A DNA stretch of 64,000 nt from Peromyscus leucopus (Eukaryota; Chordata; Mammalia; Rodentia; Cricetidae). This document shows, in pieces, positions 43,068 through 56,249 of the stretch. The number at the start of each line of letters is the position of its first letter. Position 1 is the first letter of the stretch. A program made the translations under genes and the position numbers. The stretch lies in the NCBI RefSeq assembly GCF_004664715.2, contig NC_051071.1:3002501-3066500 (forward strand), read 5' to 3'. Under the pieces are notes generated by a model. The model worked only from the letters and a program-made list of their open reading frames with translations, made no database searches and was not told the origin of the DNA.

Positions 43068-45006
43068 AGGGTCTCCTTTTTAGACTAGGAAGTAGTGTGG
43101 CTTGTTTCGTTTTAGCCCAGACAACATTCCTAGTCATTTGCAGTTCTAAAGAACCATACCCAAGGGTTTATTCAGGAATATGCTTTGCTTTCGAAGTTGG
43201 CCAGCTGGAAGATAACCACGTCAATGTTGCTAACAACTTGTGTCCAGAAGAATGTTTGCTTTTTTTGTTTTTCACTTGAGTCGTTTAGGAAGTATTTTTC
43301 ATGGACTTCAAGTGATGCCAGCTCATTTATCAAATTGTAACATTTGTGTGTGAAGATCTTCATCATAAGACAATTTCTGCCAGAAAAGAGGCACAGTATA
43401 TTGAATTTCCCCCCAAAACTGCAACTTCAGAAAATATGTAAGAGATGTAGCAATTAACCTACATGCAGGTTTCTAATACTAGAAAATGGGCAGCTAGTTA
43501 CATTCAAAGACAGGATCTGATGGGCCCAAATTGCTTAAAACAGCACAGTTACTGAAGATCTTCCCTAGGGAGCTTGAGAAACCATTTAACAGATGAAAGT
43601 ACATTCTGAAAAGTCTGACCTTACAGGCAATCATAAAATGAATCAAAACAGTGCTTTTTTTCCCCCTGAAATGTACAGAGCCCATCTGTGTCTAATCCAG
43701 TAATTATAGACTGTGTTCAATTACCTTTTCAAACTTGGAGCAGACTGGAGACTAGGCAGTGAACAAACATAGGGTTTTGTCTAGACCTCAATTGACCACA
43801 GTCTAAAACGTGAATTTATATCTAATTTTATTTTTTGTTTGGTTTGATAGTTCTTAGAGGATTCATTTTTGCTACTTGGTATTTCACCCTCTTGATCTCA
43901 GACACTGCCTTTTCTCTCCACAAAAGCTTTTGTATCGGCTGTGGCTTACACTGTAAGGAGGTTTAGTTTTGGGAGTGCTCACTGCTGCCTGCAAATCAAT
44001 ATCTGTGCTAGAGAAAAGGCTGCCTTGGGCTGGGGGAGGGGACTTTGCCAGTGAGTACCATTTTTTAAAATAGTCCTTTAAATGTGTTGGTGCTGACTGT
44101 AACTCTTTGTTGTATGTTAGGGAAAAATAATTTTTCCTTAAATGTAAAAACGTCTTGGTAATTTTCAGTTGCTGTATCCATTTACCATTTTCAAAAATAC
44201 ATGGAGAGTGCCAAAAGAAACCTGTCTTTCCCTCTCCTATCCAGTGGTATGGGTTTTGTGTACATTCATTTTATTGAGTTTGCTGACTTTGTTATAAGAT
44301 GCACTTCCAACCCTTAAATAAGTCAGTTTGTGATATGATGAATCAGATTGTTACATTTTGTCCAGGAGCCATAGCAGTTCAAGTTTTTTTTTTTTTTTTC
44401 CAAATGCAGAACAAAAGATGACCACAACCTTGTGGGATACCCTTTCCTTTGTTGGTTAGTACCACTTATCTCGTGGCAGCAGTGGTGCAGACAGATGTCT
44501 TGGGGAGTATCATTGCATACCAGCCAGGAGTTTTTCCAGAAACGTTAGGACCGCTTCTAGTATATTATTTTTAGGTAGCTGTGCTCCCTTAGATCTCACC
44601 CTCTCTGGGAAGGTTTAAGGACCGACACAAAGAGAGACTGACTGTGCTTGAATGCATAGATGCACTTTCTGGGAGTCACGTGAGAAAATGAAACCTGTAG
44701 CAGGTCATGCATGCCTTCTTCAGAGTAGGGTGAGCTGTATGCTTAGAACACATGGCACTGTGCTTCCTGTCTTCTTCCTAGCCCCCGTTCTGTGGCAGTG
44801 TTGACACAATATTAGTGGAGGCCTCCTGACAGGAACTGGAGAAGACACTTTGGATCTTCCACCATCCATCCCTATCTACTGATAGAGGAGTTTCTGTGCC
44901 CATCTGTTGGGCAGCTTCTCCCTAGCTCTTGCATTCACTGCCTAACCTGAGAACTCCTTTGGTTGTGTGGATTTTGTATTAGCTGATTAACCCTGCTCAG
45001 GCAGCT
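43068..45006. other. Intronic, no feature recognised
   Basis: Repeat-poor. A poly-T tract lies at 44384-44399. No supported coding unit. Confidence 0.45.
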
Positions 45007-45125
45007 CCCACTCAAGTATAAGTGCCTTCAGATCAAGGCTGGGTGGGTGGAGGTACTCCCATTGTATCCCAGCTCCAACACAATGCCTGGCTTGTGGCAG
45101 GCACTCTGTTCTTGTTGACTGAGTA
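45007..45125 (+). mobile_element. L2 LINE 3' end fossil
   Basis: 'aagtataagtgccttcagat' and 'cattgtatcccagctccaac', then 'acaatgcctggcttgtggca' and 'ggcactctgttcttgttgac', are the L2 terminal order. Confidence 0.7.
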
Positions 45126-47334
45126 GGGACACAATGGATCTTCCATTGAATTCTTAGTATTGAAAGGTCAAAGTGAAGGATCCTTAAAGTTAATGGAAAT
45201 TGTGTCTGAATGATACTTAAGTTCATACCCGTTCTCTGTAGCCCAAATCCCCCAAATTGAGCTTTATTTCTCACTCTTAGTTTTTAAATGATAATTATAA
45301 AATGAGTTGTGTCTGTGGAGTCTCAGTCTTTCCTTGATGCTTCCCTGCCTGTTGATGTGCTGACTCCCTGACAGCTTATGGCAGGTTTATGCAACTGCTT
45401 GCTTGCCCCATCTGCAGTGAGAAAACTGAGAAACAGTTCTCTTTTTTGCACATCTGCAAATCTTCATGATTCCCATGGAAACTTTACAGGGATAAGTCAC
45501 CTAACAGAATTGAGCACTTCATAAAAGATGCTGCTTAATGTGGTGATGTCATAACGTAGAAGCCCTGGCCTTTGTGATTTTGAAGTGTGAGACTGGTGGT
45601 GATGTCTCCTCTGTGACAAGTTCACACTCTCCCCTTGCATCTTTGCTACCCCCACCTTGGTCCTCAGTGTCATGAGTCTCCTACTCTCAGGTTGAAGGGA
45701 AAGAAACCATGTGCATATAAAGGCAGTGACGGAACATTAGTCTAAACAGTCCACAGTTCTCCAGACACATCACAGACCACTGGCTCTACCCATTCTTTTC
45801 TGTTGGCTGTCAATTTAAAATGTAGAATGAGCTCTTTAGTTTTTGTTTTTTAGACTAACTTTGGGGTTTTAGAGACAGTGTGTCACATTTAAATAATCCA
45901 TTTAAGGACTGAAAATACCACTTTTTTTGTGATCTGCATACTGAGGAGTGTGTGTGGCCCCTAAAACCAGACAATCCACCGTTAGACCCAGCAGTAGAGA
46001 GGCCGTATTCATTAGACCCAAGACAGGTGGGGAGGTTGGGAGGTGCGTCTGGATATAAGAGTGAAGGCTGAAGTCTCCAGAAGTTGCTCTCACGCCTTCA
46101 AGTCCCACCTCTTTGTCTTTTGATCCTGACTGTCCCCTGGCTAGGGGGAGGGGAGCTGTTTCTGGGAGACTCAGGCCTGCCTGGGGCAAAGCTGAGATTG
46201 AAGACCCAGGTCACAGCGTAAGGTGCAGGCGTCTCTAGTCCACACAGAGTTTAGTTTCCAGGTTAGCTGGCGAGAGTTTCAGATCTCCTGTCTCTCGTCT
46301 TCTCTTAGTCTTTGGGAAATCTTAAGATTTTTTTTTTAAACTTTGACTGCTGCTCTTAGCATTCTGAATTGGATGCATTCATATACATTTGATATGTATA
46401 TTATCATATTCTTGAATTTTATTCTTGAAACTAGTTGGAAAGTTTCAAGGCAAACATTTGGTTTTCTGTTAGCCCACAAATTGGGCCCTGGTTGTTCAAT
46501 GATGGCCTTGTGTTGACTGAGGCAGTATCATATTTTAGTGTATTTTGCTAGGAGCCCATGGAGCATACTAAATGTCATGTCTGACTGTGAGCACTATTCA
46601 CTAATAATAACATCAACTTCCATCTTCAGGTACCTAACGTATCATCCAGAAGTATAAAGAGTCTTGGTGAGAAGCCCTGAAAATGTAGCTGTACCGTGCC
46701 CTGCTGGCCCCATATCTCAAAGTTAATGGAGGTTTTCCAGGGAACTTGGAGGACTACCCACAAACCTGTCTCAAATGCTGAAAGCCGTCCTCCGTGTTGT
46801 GAGCTGCTGGGGTCCAGGCTGCTTGCTGTGCGGGGCTTGGTAGTCAGCACTAAAGGGTTATGTGCTGGGCGCTTGCGATTCCTTGCCCCCAAAGCACCCT
46901 CTGTCAACACAGGGCCATGCTCCTTTTGGAAACTCATTCTATCTCGGACCTACACCAGCTGCAGATGCTGCTGTGTTCCCGAATGACTTTGTGCCTATTG
47001 GGTCACAGAGCAGGGGCGGGAGCCAGGCTTCAGTCAGGTTGTTAGAAGCCTTAGGATTTTCTTTTTTTTTCTAATTGGAATTAGGAATGGGTCATGCTTT
47101 GTATGGAAGTCTGAGTTTTAACAAACAGAGCTTGGGTGCTAGAGGTAAACAGTTTCACCGCAGCACTGCAGAGAGAACAGCTGAAATGCAGAGAAAACGC
47201 AGCTTGCAAATCTGCAGTTCTGGAGGAGGCTTTGGTGTCTGGCTGCAGTTGCTTTAGAAGCCCAGCCGAATTGGCACCCTTTCTGTCATTGGGTCATGAA
47301 AGCCAGTGATGCTAACTAGGGTAATGCAGCCTCC
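45126..47334. other. Intronic, no feature recognised
   Basis: Contains overlapping frames at 46626-47074 on both strands, none with domains. Sequence otherwise unremarkable. Confidence 0.45.
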
Positions 47335-47440
47335 ACAGAGCATTTGCCAATGTTTGGAGATGTCTCTGCTTGCCCTAGGGGCTGATACTGCATCTTGTAG
47401 GTAGCAGTCAGGGATGCTGTTAAAAACTTGATAGCAAGTT
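47335..47440. mobile_element. Ancient DNA-transposon (MER-class) fossil
   Basis: 'gcatttgccaatgtttggag', 'atgtctctgcttgccctagg' and 'gtagcagtcagggatgctgt' match a widespread mammalian MITE consensus ('acatttggcaatgtctggagaca... ggccagggatgctgctaaa'). Exact family not named. Confidence 0.6.
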
Positions 47441-49084
47441 TCTCACATAAACACAACCTCTTCCTGACTTCCAGGCAAATTAACACGAAACCCCAATTCT
47501 CAGCAGAACCTGAATATTAACCCACCCTTCATATGTGACCATAGCACACATTAACATCTTCTTGCCTCTTTTCAGAAGGTAATTACAATTAATGTCTGTT
47601 CAAGGGGACTTAGCTAACCTAGGGATATAAATTAGTTGCTTAGTGGGTAATACACACTCCAATCCCATATTTCTGATCTTCTGGCATATAGCCAACCTGG
47701 CATAAAGATAATATCCATTGCACTGCTTTGAAAAGGTAGATTTCTATTCTGCCCAGGTCAGACTTGCAGGCTATACTGAGCACCTGGGCAATATATATTC
47801 CAACAGTAAAGGGCTGGAAGTGACGCCTGTTCATAATTTGTCAGTAACTGCTTCAGAGTTATGCCATCCACCCCAAGATTTCCTCTGAGAGTGACATTCG
47901 ACGTGTATAGGAAGGAGACAGTCACCATTTTAAGAACAAAAAATTGTGATTTAAAAAGCCAAATGTTGTACTACATGAAACAAGAAAAACAATAACTCCA
48001 GGATCTGCTAAGTGTGGGCTGGCAGGAAGTGGACCTCCTGGAGCCTACCAGAGCACACACTGCTTCTGATTCACCTACCAGCTCACCGGAGACAAGGAGT
48101 GGGTTTCCCTAGTAGACTCAGTAAATGAAAGCTTGCAAGTGACTGGAGGAGTACTGGAGCATGAGCAAGGGGCCTTCTCCAATTCCTCACGTAGATGAAG
48201 AGCTACCCCCAAATCACCTGCATTTGATACAGAAGCTTCAGGGTTCTTTCAGATTTTTTTTCTAACAGTTTTTATTTTTAAACTATGACCTGTGATTATC
48301 TCTCTGTTTCTTCCTCTTTCTGGAATTCCTTCATTGCTCTGAGTAATCCAGACTTAAAATACAGAGGATTTTGTGAGAGTATATGAGACCTCTCCTCCTT
48401 GGCACACAGTTGACATTTAGTGCCTATCATTTGTTGGAACAAACAGTGATTTCCTCCAACTCTGTAGCTCTAAACATTGTCTCTAGCCCCGGAACCCTCC
48501 AATTTGTAATTCCTGCTCAGACTCTTTTTATACTGTCCAATTAGAGGTACCTGTAGCTGTCTATATATCTGATTAAACAGTAAGTCTGCTTGCTGTCTGT
48601 CACATGTACTGGGCACATGTCTGTCTCAAGGAACATGTACTGGGTTGTCGCCTCTGCTTGAATGCTTTGCCCAGGTGTCTGCATAGAGATATGCATGTGG
48701 CTGACTGAGCTCTGCATCAAACCCGCCCTCATTGCCAACTTCTCAGAGGCCCTAATGACCACTGTGTTTAAAATGTAACTCAGTTCTCCCAAGCTCTGCT
48801 CTGGCACTCCCAGGGGGCTGCCTTGCCCTGGGGGTGCTTCTATCTACACCCATATTCACCCAGCACTGTATTAACCAATTCTTCATTGCTGTCATTTGTC
48901 ATTTTTCTCAAGAATTCTGTAATCGATTACATAGTATAAACCCTTTGAAATCATTCTACTTAGTCTGACTAAAGGAGTGTGCTTTTTGCAGTTACTCAAG
49001 GATGAGCGTATGGATATTTCTTTCCTGTCTTATCACACAGCAATCTCCTATGGAGAACTCTAGTTATCTACCACCTGTGGAGTG
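47441..49084. other. Intronic, weak L2 remnant
   Basis: 'ttggcacacagttgacattt' with 'gcctatcatttgttggaa' near 48399-48440 is a likely L2 end. No gene seen. Confidence 0.4.
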
Positions 49085-49242
49085 GGCCATGGCTGCTTTT
49101 CAACAATTTTGAATTGAGCTGCCATAAAGATTTGTGTGTAGGTGTTTGTGTCAGCATGAAGTTCTTATTTCTCTAGGGCTAGTCCTTAGGAGTGGGATTG
49201 CCAGTTCATATGGTTTTTGTTACCTTTCTAAGAAACTGCCTA
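49085..49242 (-). mobile_element. Ancient L1 3' end, left part (split)
   Basis: 'gagctgccataaagatttgt', 'gtgtaggtgtttgtgtcagc', 'ttaggagtgggattgccagt' and 'ctaagaaactgcc' are antisense L1M 3' sequence. The consensus continues at 49806, after an oppositely oriented L1. Confidence 0.7.
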
Positions 49243-49797
49243 TAAACAAACGTCTATAGCAACATTATTTATGACGATAAAATAGTGAAAATATCCAAGG
49301 TCTGTTAGTATTGACTGCTCTGATTGAATTTTTGTTTTTAGACTGTGATCAAGGGTTCTCAGTTTTTCCTCCCCCTTCCCTCCCTTATTACTCTGGTTAA
49401 AGTAGGTTTAGAGGGCTTTGTGAAGATACATACATACATACATACATACATACATACATACATTATCTAGCAGTAGAAAGAAATCAAGAACTAATACTTG
49501 CTACAACCAGGCTGTATCTTGAAAACATGGTAAGTCCAAGATGCCAACACTAAGGACCACATAATGTATGAATCCATCTAGATGGAATGTCTAGAACACA
49601 AATACATAGGGAATCAGAAGTTAGAGAAAGATGCGGAGTGGCTGGTAATGGACATGGGGCTTTAGGATAGTGCAAAGGCAATGGATAGGAGCGATGTTTG
49701 CACAATTTGTTAATATGGTAAAACATTAAAACATGTACTTCTAAATGAATAGATTGTGTGCTGTGTAAAATAAATGACAATAAAGCTATTTTTTTAA
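49243..49797 (+). mobile_element. L1 3' end nested in an older L1
   Basis: 'gcaacattatttatgacgat' and 'gtatgaatccatctagatgg', then 'gggaatcagaagttagagaa', 'gagtggctggtaatggacat' and 'taaaacatgtacttctaaat', then an A-rich end, are sense-oriented L1M 3' UTR. The element interrupts the antisense L1 between 'gaaactgcc' and 'aacttgctttcc'. A (CATA)n tract is internal. Confidence 0.7.
49426..49463 (+). repeat. (CATA)n microsatellite
   Basis: About nine CATA units. Confidence 0.97.
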
Positions 49798-50265
49798 ATA
49801 TAACTTGCTTTCCAACATGATTGCCCCATTCTGTAGTCCCATCAGTAATGTATTCAAATTATGTTTGTTTCACATCTCATTGGCACTTGCTATTGTCAAT
49901 GATTTTTATGTCTGTCTTTCATCTGTCTGTCTGTCCGTCTCCCTGTCTCTGTGCTAGGGACTGAGCCTGTCAGGCAGTCCTGTCCTCTCGCCCCCCCCCC
50001 CCCCGGCTCTGCGACAGTGGTCTGCCGGGTGGAAGGTGCCATCTGTGCTCATAGCAGGTCCACAATTGCTTGTGATGCTGGCATCTTTCCTGCCCCTGTT
50101 CGCCTTCTTTGTAAGCAGACTGTTCCACTCTTGGGCTCACTTTTAAGTCAAATTGTTTTTCTTGGCTTGAGTGAAATCCTTTTTATATTGTGGATATAGG
50201 TACCTTGTCCTATATGGGTTTGAAATACTTTCATAGTCTCAGAATGCACTTATCTTCTCAGTTCT
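49798..50265 (-). mobile_element. Ancient L1, right part, with internal insertion
   Basis: 'cttgctttccaacatgattg', 'tagtcccatcagtaatgtat' and 'gcacttgctattgtcaatga' continue the split antisense L1. About 200 bp (49915-50120) with (GTCT)n and a C run (49990-50004) does not fit. 'tatattgtggatataggtac' and 'gggtttgaaatactttca' then resume L1 order. Confidence 0.6.
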
Positions 50266-50279
50266 TAAAGACGTTTGTT

Positions 50280-50375
50280 GATCACCTGCAGGGTCCATCT
50301 GTTGACTGAACACATAGTCTGGTGTCTGGCACAAAGCAGGGAGAAACTCAGTGTTTAATGACTAGGTGGGTGGAT
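50280..50375 (+). mobile_element. L2 fossil
   Basis: 'gactgaacacatagtctggt', 'gtctggcacaaagcaggga' and 'cagtgtttaatgactagg' match the L2 3' end. Confidence 0.55.
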
Positions 50376-53300
50376 TCCTTCTTTTACCATGCAGCAACAG
50401 ATTTTTTTTTCTGTCAGGCAGAATGTAAATATAATCCTGATTAGGCCATTTTCTGATTGCAGTCTTTCTTTCCTCTTTCTGCCTCAGAGGGATTAGCAAT
50501 CTCTGTGGAGATTACAGAGCTGGTGTGAGGCAGGCTGACTTTTAGACATGTCCTCTTCTGCCTCCTAGTTTCCTACTCCCCTGTGGACCCACGTTTCCCA
50601 ACTGTTTCTGCTGGGCCAGCTTCATCTTAGTTTCATGTCTTTAGCTCAAGAATCAGGTGCATGCATTTGTTCTGTGTCCTGAGTATGCATGAAGAGGCAG
50701 CTTTGCTCCTTATTTCTTGAGCGTCACCTCAGTGCTACAAACTCTGCCCAATCCCCAAACTAGGTTGGTGCCTTCGTTTTATGCTCTTGTTCCATTCCTG
50801 TGTTTTTGCCTCAGAGGACTTCAGTTATTTATAAATGTTTATTTGGTGTTTTTTCTCTTTGCCTCATTGTGAGCCATTGACTTTCAGATATTTTTCTTCA
50901 TGTGTCCCCCAAAAGAATTTTGAAACAACTAGGTAACCTTTCTCACTTGCACAGGATGTCATATCCAGTGCAACTTGCTCACCCCTCTTCTGAATATACC
51001 CTGCGGTCTTTGATGCTGCACTTGGTCGCTTCACCTCTGCTGTGCATCAAGACCGGCTCTGACAGTCCTTTCCAGTTTCAAGGAGCACAGCCTTGCTTTT
51101 CCCTGATGAACTTGAACTTCTGATCCAGACCCCATTTGTGTTTGTGTCTGACTTTGCACTGGTCATCTTCCTGGAAGCTGTATGCCCCAAAGATGGGTGT
51201 GTAGAGATGAAAGTTGGGCCGGCATTTATTTGGTCAGCGTTGGCATCAAAACCAGGGCCCCACGCATGCTGGCAAACATGACATTTAAAGTGTCCCAGTG
51301 GTGAGCAGCATCCTTCAGTGCTCCTGTTGTTTGTTCTGTGGTTGTTACTGACGCATGGATCAGAACAATCATGCAGGTTTCATGAGGGCCTCTCAAGGCC
51401 TGGGACGTGCTCCCTTGTCTTCGTAAATGGCTGCACACAAGCTGATGACAGCACTCTTTTCTGGAGTGTCAGCATTTAAAACCAGCTCCATTCTTAGCTT
51501 CCACGGCTTGTAGACAGGAAAAGAAGACAATGGGAGTTCATGGAATTATGAACCCAAACTGTCATTAAAAGAAATAATCTGTTAGATAACGACTCATATT
51601 TTCCATTTATTTTGTTGAATGGGAAAAAAATGGGAGTCTCTGAGTTGTGCAGGTATGGTTGGTCCATCATTAGAGCCGTTCCTTCCTCAGCTTTAACCTG
51701 CTGATGGGTGTCCCTTTGATGGGAGAACTGGTTTGATCCAGTACAGTGTTGTCTGAGACTGGTATGATCTGCCTCTCTCCCCAGTGGGAGACCAGCTCGT
51801 GTGTGTCCGTCCGGCCTGCAAGTTGGGACCCTAATGGTGCAGTGTGGGGAAGAGGGGTAGAGAGAGGGTGGGAGTAACTGTGGTTCCTGGCTGTGCCAGG
51901 AACACCCAGCAGCCAGCACCTCCTCCCAGGGACGCCCAGCCTCTGCCATGGCAACTGCAGCTGAAGGCTGTGCCAGGCAAAGCTGAGGACAGTTTGTTTT
52001 GTTTTGCTTTGTTTTTATTCCCGTTTCCACAACTCAAGGCATGTAGTAAGACCTCAGTAAAAAAAATAAAATAAAATAAAAAAAATCCTTGATGTTGAAT
52101 ATAGGAAAACTTTCCATGTATAATTGGATTTCAAAGTCATAAACCTTTTCAGTTTTCTTTGAAAAGATGTTAAAGAGAAAATACTTTTATACCTTTATTC
52201 CAGATAGTCTTTGTGCTGTGAATTAATTTTCAAGGGCAAAAATACTTTTTACAGCACTGTTTTTATTGACTCAGTAGCTTCTGGCCACAGCCAACTGTCA
52301 TTCTGTTCCCTATTTTCCTTGCTTCAGGTAGCTTTTATTGTTTTTAAGTAGCAAATGTTTCAAATGCTCTGCTCCGACAACATTTAGGTATCTTCAGTGG
52401 TTTTATAGTAATGCTGTTTTCACACAATTAGGATTACTATTGGCATTTCTTCTTTCTCCCCTGTGCTGCTTTTGAGGCATCTGGTAGATGGATGGTTTAG
52501 GGGTGTTTCATGTCATGGGCTCTCTGTGTGTGTCAGGTTAGGTATGTGGTGCTATGGTAAGAAATCTGACGGCAGACAGCAGCTTCCCCTTCTGCAAACA
52601 CGTGGACTCCGGTGCTGAATAATACCCTGGATGTCTCTGTTTTGCTGTAGAAAATCTAACACAGATTTTCGATTGCCTTTTAAAAAGCTACCCTTCTCCA
52701 GGAAACCTTATCTTTACTTTGGCATCTGGTTTTCTGTGAAGTCATAATTTTGGATCAGAATTTCCAGCTGTGGCATCTAGTTTTATGGAGTCCGGACTAA
52801 GAATTAAAAACTAGACTGTGTGTTTCAGTATGTAAAATGAATGTTATCTCAGTGTGAAACAGTGTGGTGGTTGTGTTTAAGGATTTTAGTTTGCAGGGTT
52901 ATTTTTCTGATCTGCTCTAAGAGAAGCAGCCTGCGCAACAACGGACAGCTCAGCAGAACGGGCGAGGTTTGCCCTTCTTCCAGTGTCCCTGGACATAATG
53001 TGGTGTGTGCATCTCCACAGGGGAGAAAAGCACACGATGGCAGACTGCCAGTAGCCTACATTGACTCCCTCACTTCCCAGAGGAGGAAACTGAGGTCTTA
53101 ACTTTGTCCTCTGTGAGTGAGAAAATGGTCACTAACTGGAAATGAAAGGAGTCGGAGGTAATCCTGTTAGGGGGAATCACGTGGCCTGCTGTTTGACAAT
53201 GCAGGGGTCCTATGCAGAGAGAGCCACCCACTCCCCCCATGGCAGCACTGCTCAGAGGTTGCCTGTGCCTAGGACTAGAAGGGCTGGGAGACCCGTGGAA

Positions 53301-53439
53301 CAGGAGACAGGTTTGCAGAACCTCTCAGGATTTAAAAATGTTTTCCCTCTCTACTCTCTAGATCTGCTCTTCAATTTTTATCCTAATGAATTACAAAATC
53401 AGTGGTTTGGAATACAAGAATGCCTTGATGTAGCAAATT
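50376..53439. other. Intronic, no gene recognised
   Basis: Contains the longest non-genic frame of the window (51494-52030, minus, 178 codons), which has no recognised domain and ends over a T-rich/A-rich simple-sequence stretch (51990-52085). Confidence 0.45.
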
Positions 53440-53760
53440 GGTGCTCGTTACAGCAGGATTTGTCTTGCAGAATTAGATACCTGGTTGTCTAACAATGGAG
53501 ACATGGCTCCATCGTGGTCTGTGTAACGGTGGGATGTTATGTTGCTATTAGAAGTTTTAAGAAGTTTTTGTTGCTAAGTGAAATAAGTGGGCCATAGAAT
53601 ATGATTTCATTCATGTAAAGAGTATAGATATACAAATAATAGTATAGAGTGTATTACAGAGTGCTGTCACTATGAATTGATTTTACTTTCTAATTCTGCA
53701 TAGTTCATAAACTGTCTACCATAAGTAGAAAATAGGCTATAAAATTTTAATGCAACCAAA
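53440..53760 (+). mobile_element. Ancient L1 3' UTR fragment
   Basis: 'ggatgttatgttgctattag', 'gttgctaagtgaaataagtg' and 'atgatttcattcatgtaaag' match the sense L1M/HAL1-like 3' end around 'aagtgaaaaaagc... tgatcccatttatgt'. Confidence 0.55.
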
Positions 53761-55904
53761 TAGACACTTTTTATGATATAAAGTTATAAAGTCACTTTAG
53801 AGTCTCACTGCTCATAGATATGGCGAACAGAAAGATTGTGTTTGGCTGACCTCTAACACAACTGCCCTGTCTCTACCCCATGCTGTGTACCTGGTTGATG
53901 GGAGATAGCACCCATCCAGACCAGGGGCAGTAAGGTGAGGCCCACAGGGAACTGTCTTAATCAGCAGTCATTGTATTTGACCCAAAACAAAAGAGCACAT
54001 AAATTTGAAAAGCTGTTCTCAGTATTGAAGGGGCATTTCTTTATTATTTTAGAGTGTAGCTTCAGAGATTGGGAGGTGACATTCTGCCACTTGTAATTCT
54101 TTGCCTGGTGACTGGAAATTTTCATAAATCAGCTTCCCAGAACAGTCTGTTATATGGGTAACTTGACCCAATTCCTCTTACCTGGTTCTGGTTTAATGAT
54201 TGAGTTGACTTAGCCATTAAGTAACAGATGGTTATGTAGAAGACGGTGAGTGGATACCTGGGAGTCTGAAAACATACCTTCCAGCAGGCCAGGCGAGTGC
54301 TGTGTCCTCCGAGTATGGCACTGTCAAGCAGCTGTGGGAATGAAACTGGTTTTCTAAAAGGTAGGCTTTCCCAGAGCACACCGAAGTTTTCTTCACTCTC
54401 AGGATTCTTTGCAAAAAAAAAAAAAATCTAAAAATATTTTGAAGCCCTCAATTCCACTTTATAATTTGGAATCAATAACTTCTTGCTACTGTAATTTCAT
54501 ACGTTTTATACTACCCCCAGGAAAAAAGCATTTACTTACTTCACATTTCTTATAGTGATTTCAGTTGGTCTCATTTTGCATTACAATTATGGCTTTCCAT
54601 TCCACGAGGTATGGTTTAGAGTTGTGTTTCAAATTTGAAATGGCTCATGCATTAATGAAGCTACTGTTTTTAATTTGAAAGAAATGCTCTCTTAAGGAAG
54701 TTGTTAGGCTCTGGGATGCAGTTTTAAAATGTTTTTCTTGTGATAGTCTCAAGTCATTATTCCCCAAAGAAAAAGTGGCACCTTTAGACCCCCCTCTTGC
54801 CTGTTGGGCCAACTGTACATTGATTGCTGTGCAGTCACCAAGGTCCGTCCACAGAGCAGGAGGGGCAATGCTGTGTAGATGAGCCTTCTATCCAAGGCCT
54901 TGGGACAAAGGTGATGTCTTATTGAAGGAAATTCCAAGTCGGCCCAGTGCCCGGTCGGCCTCTTTCCACACTCCCTCCCTCTGCATCTGATAGAAAACCT
55001 AGGTGTTTCCTTAAAACTCAAGCTGCTCCTATGTGCCTAATTTTGAGGTTGTGAATGTATGCCCATGTGGATATAAACTGGGTTTATGGTACTCGTTAAA
55101 CATCATGACTTCCTGTATTTGCTGATAATTCTGTTCTGACAGTGAATTGTTGTTTTTGTTTTTTTTTTTCCTGACAAACAACTGTTTTCTTTGGAAAACT
55201 TAAGAAATCTTTGATTTTGAATTGTGACAATAGTGTAGACAGTCCAAATTCATCCACTTATTTTACTAAATACTTAATGAATATTCATGAAACTCTGCAG
55301 AATGTGTAACAGTCTTTACTAATGATTGAAGGTACCCCGGAGATGTTAACATTATTGGTCTAATGACACAGTACTATTTTGCAACAAGTAAAATAGCCAA
55401 TATTGAAAATTTGCTTCTTTTTGTTAGGAATTCATTCCACTAGGAGGAATGAAAAACAAACACTTTCAAATTTGGGAAAGACATGTAAGTCAATTTCCAA
55501 ATTCCTGGTAACAGTATGTACCAAGAACCCTCCTTTTGAGAAAAGAATTATTCTCTTTATTTCTTCATTAGTATTTGTGAGATTCATCTGAACTTTTTTA
55601 GTGTGTGGGAAAGCACATTTGTATGTAGTAATTAGTTATCTTCTCTTTGACAGAGCTGGCAGCCTTCATATGTAAACATCTGTGAGTACATCTGTCTGGC
55701 CTGTCCTCTCCTTATGCTCTCAGGCTTAGATGATAAAGTTGATATTAGTAAAATAATAATAATATAAACCTCATCCCAGGTTGAGGTTTGATGCATTTCA
55801 AGATGAGGGAGGGGTGTTAGAAGACCACACTTGAGCTTGCAGCTTCTATGTGGTGCTGCATGCTGGGCAGTGCAGGCAGTTAGGGCAGCTCTGCAGCCAC
55901 ATCA
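53761..55904. other. Intronic, no feature recognised
   Basis: AT-rich, repeat-poor by eye. Poly-A at 54411-54426. Confidence 0.45.
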
Positions 55905-56045
55905 GCTGGGTTGAAATCCAGTCCTGGCGCTTAGTTGCTGAGTGCATCTAACACAGCACTGAGCCTCCTGAGCCTTAGTTCCCCGGGTGTGAAATAGAGA
56001 TAGCAAGTCTCCTCATGTGCAGTAACATCCTCTAAGGACACTCAT
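55905..56045 (-). mobile_element. MIR fossil
   Basis: 'gttgaaatccagtcctggcg', 'cttagttgctgagtgcatct', 'gagccttagttccccgggtg' and 'tgaaatagagatagcaag' follow antisense MIR order closely. Confidence 0.75.
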
Positions 56046-56215
56046 CACAAGCAGGGGCCATATGAAACTACCCCCAGTGTGCACAGTGGTCCATGAGTGC
56101 AAGGGATATATTTGCTATTAATCGTAGAATAGTAAAGCCATTGTTGTGCCTATCATTCCAGGGCCTGGTCAGTCAGTGCCAATTAAGTTAAATGATTATT
56201 TTTTTTTCTCCTAGT

Positions 56216-56216
<1 letters not shown>

Positions 56217-56248
<32 letters not shown>
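56217..56248 (+). repeat. Poly-T tract
   Basis: 32 uninterrupted T, preceded by a shorter T run at 56199-56207. Confidence 0.98.

Positions 56249-56249
<1 letters not shown>

Noticed and set aside
42846..43088. 80-codon open frame across the CpG cluster
   Set aside because: No ATG in a good context, no recognised domain and no splice sites; the CpG density is the interesting part, not the frame.
51494..52030. 178-codon minus-strand open frame, the longest outside Stx18
   Set aside because: No domain or compositional sign of a protein, overlapping frames on the other strand, simple sequence at one end and no splice context; length is compatible with chance in GC-moderate DNA.
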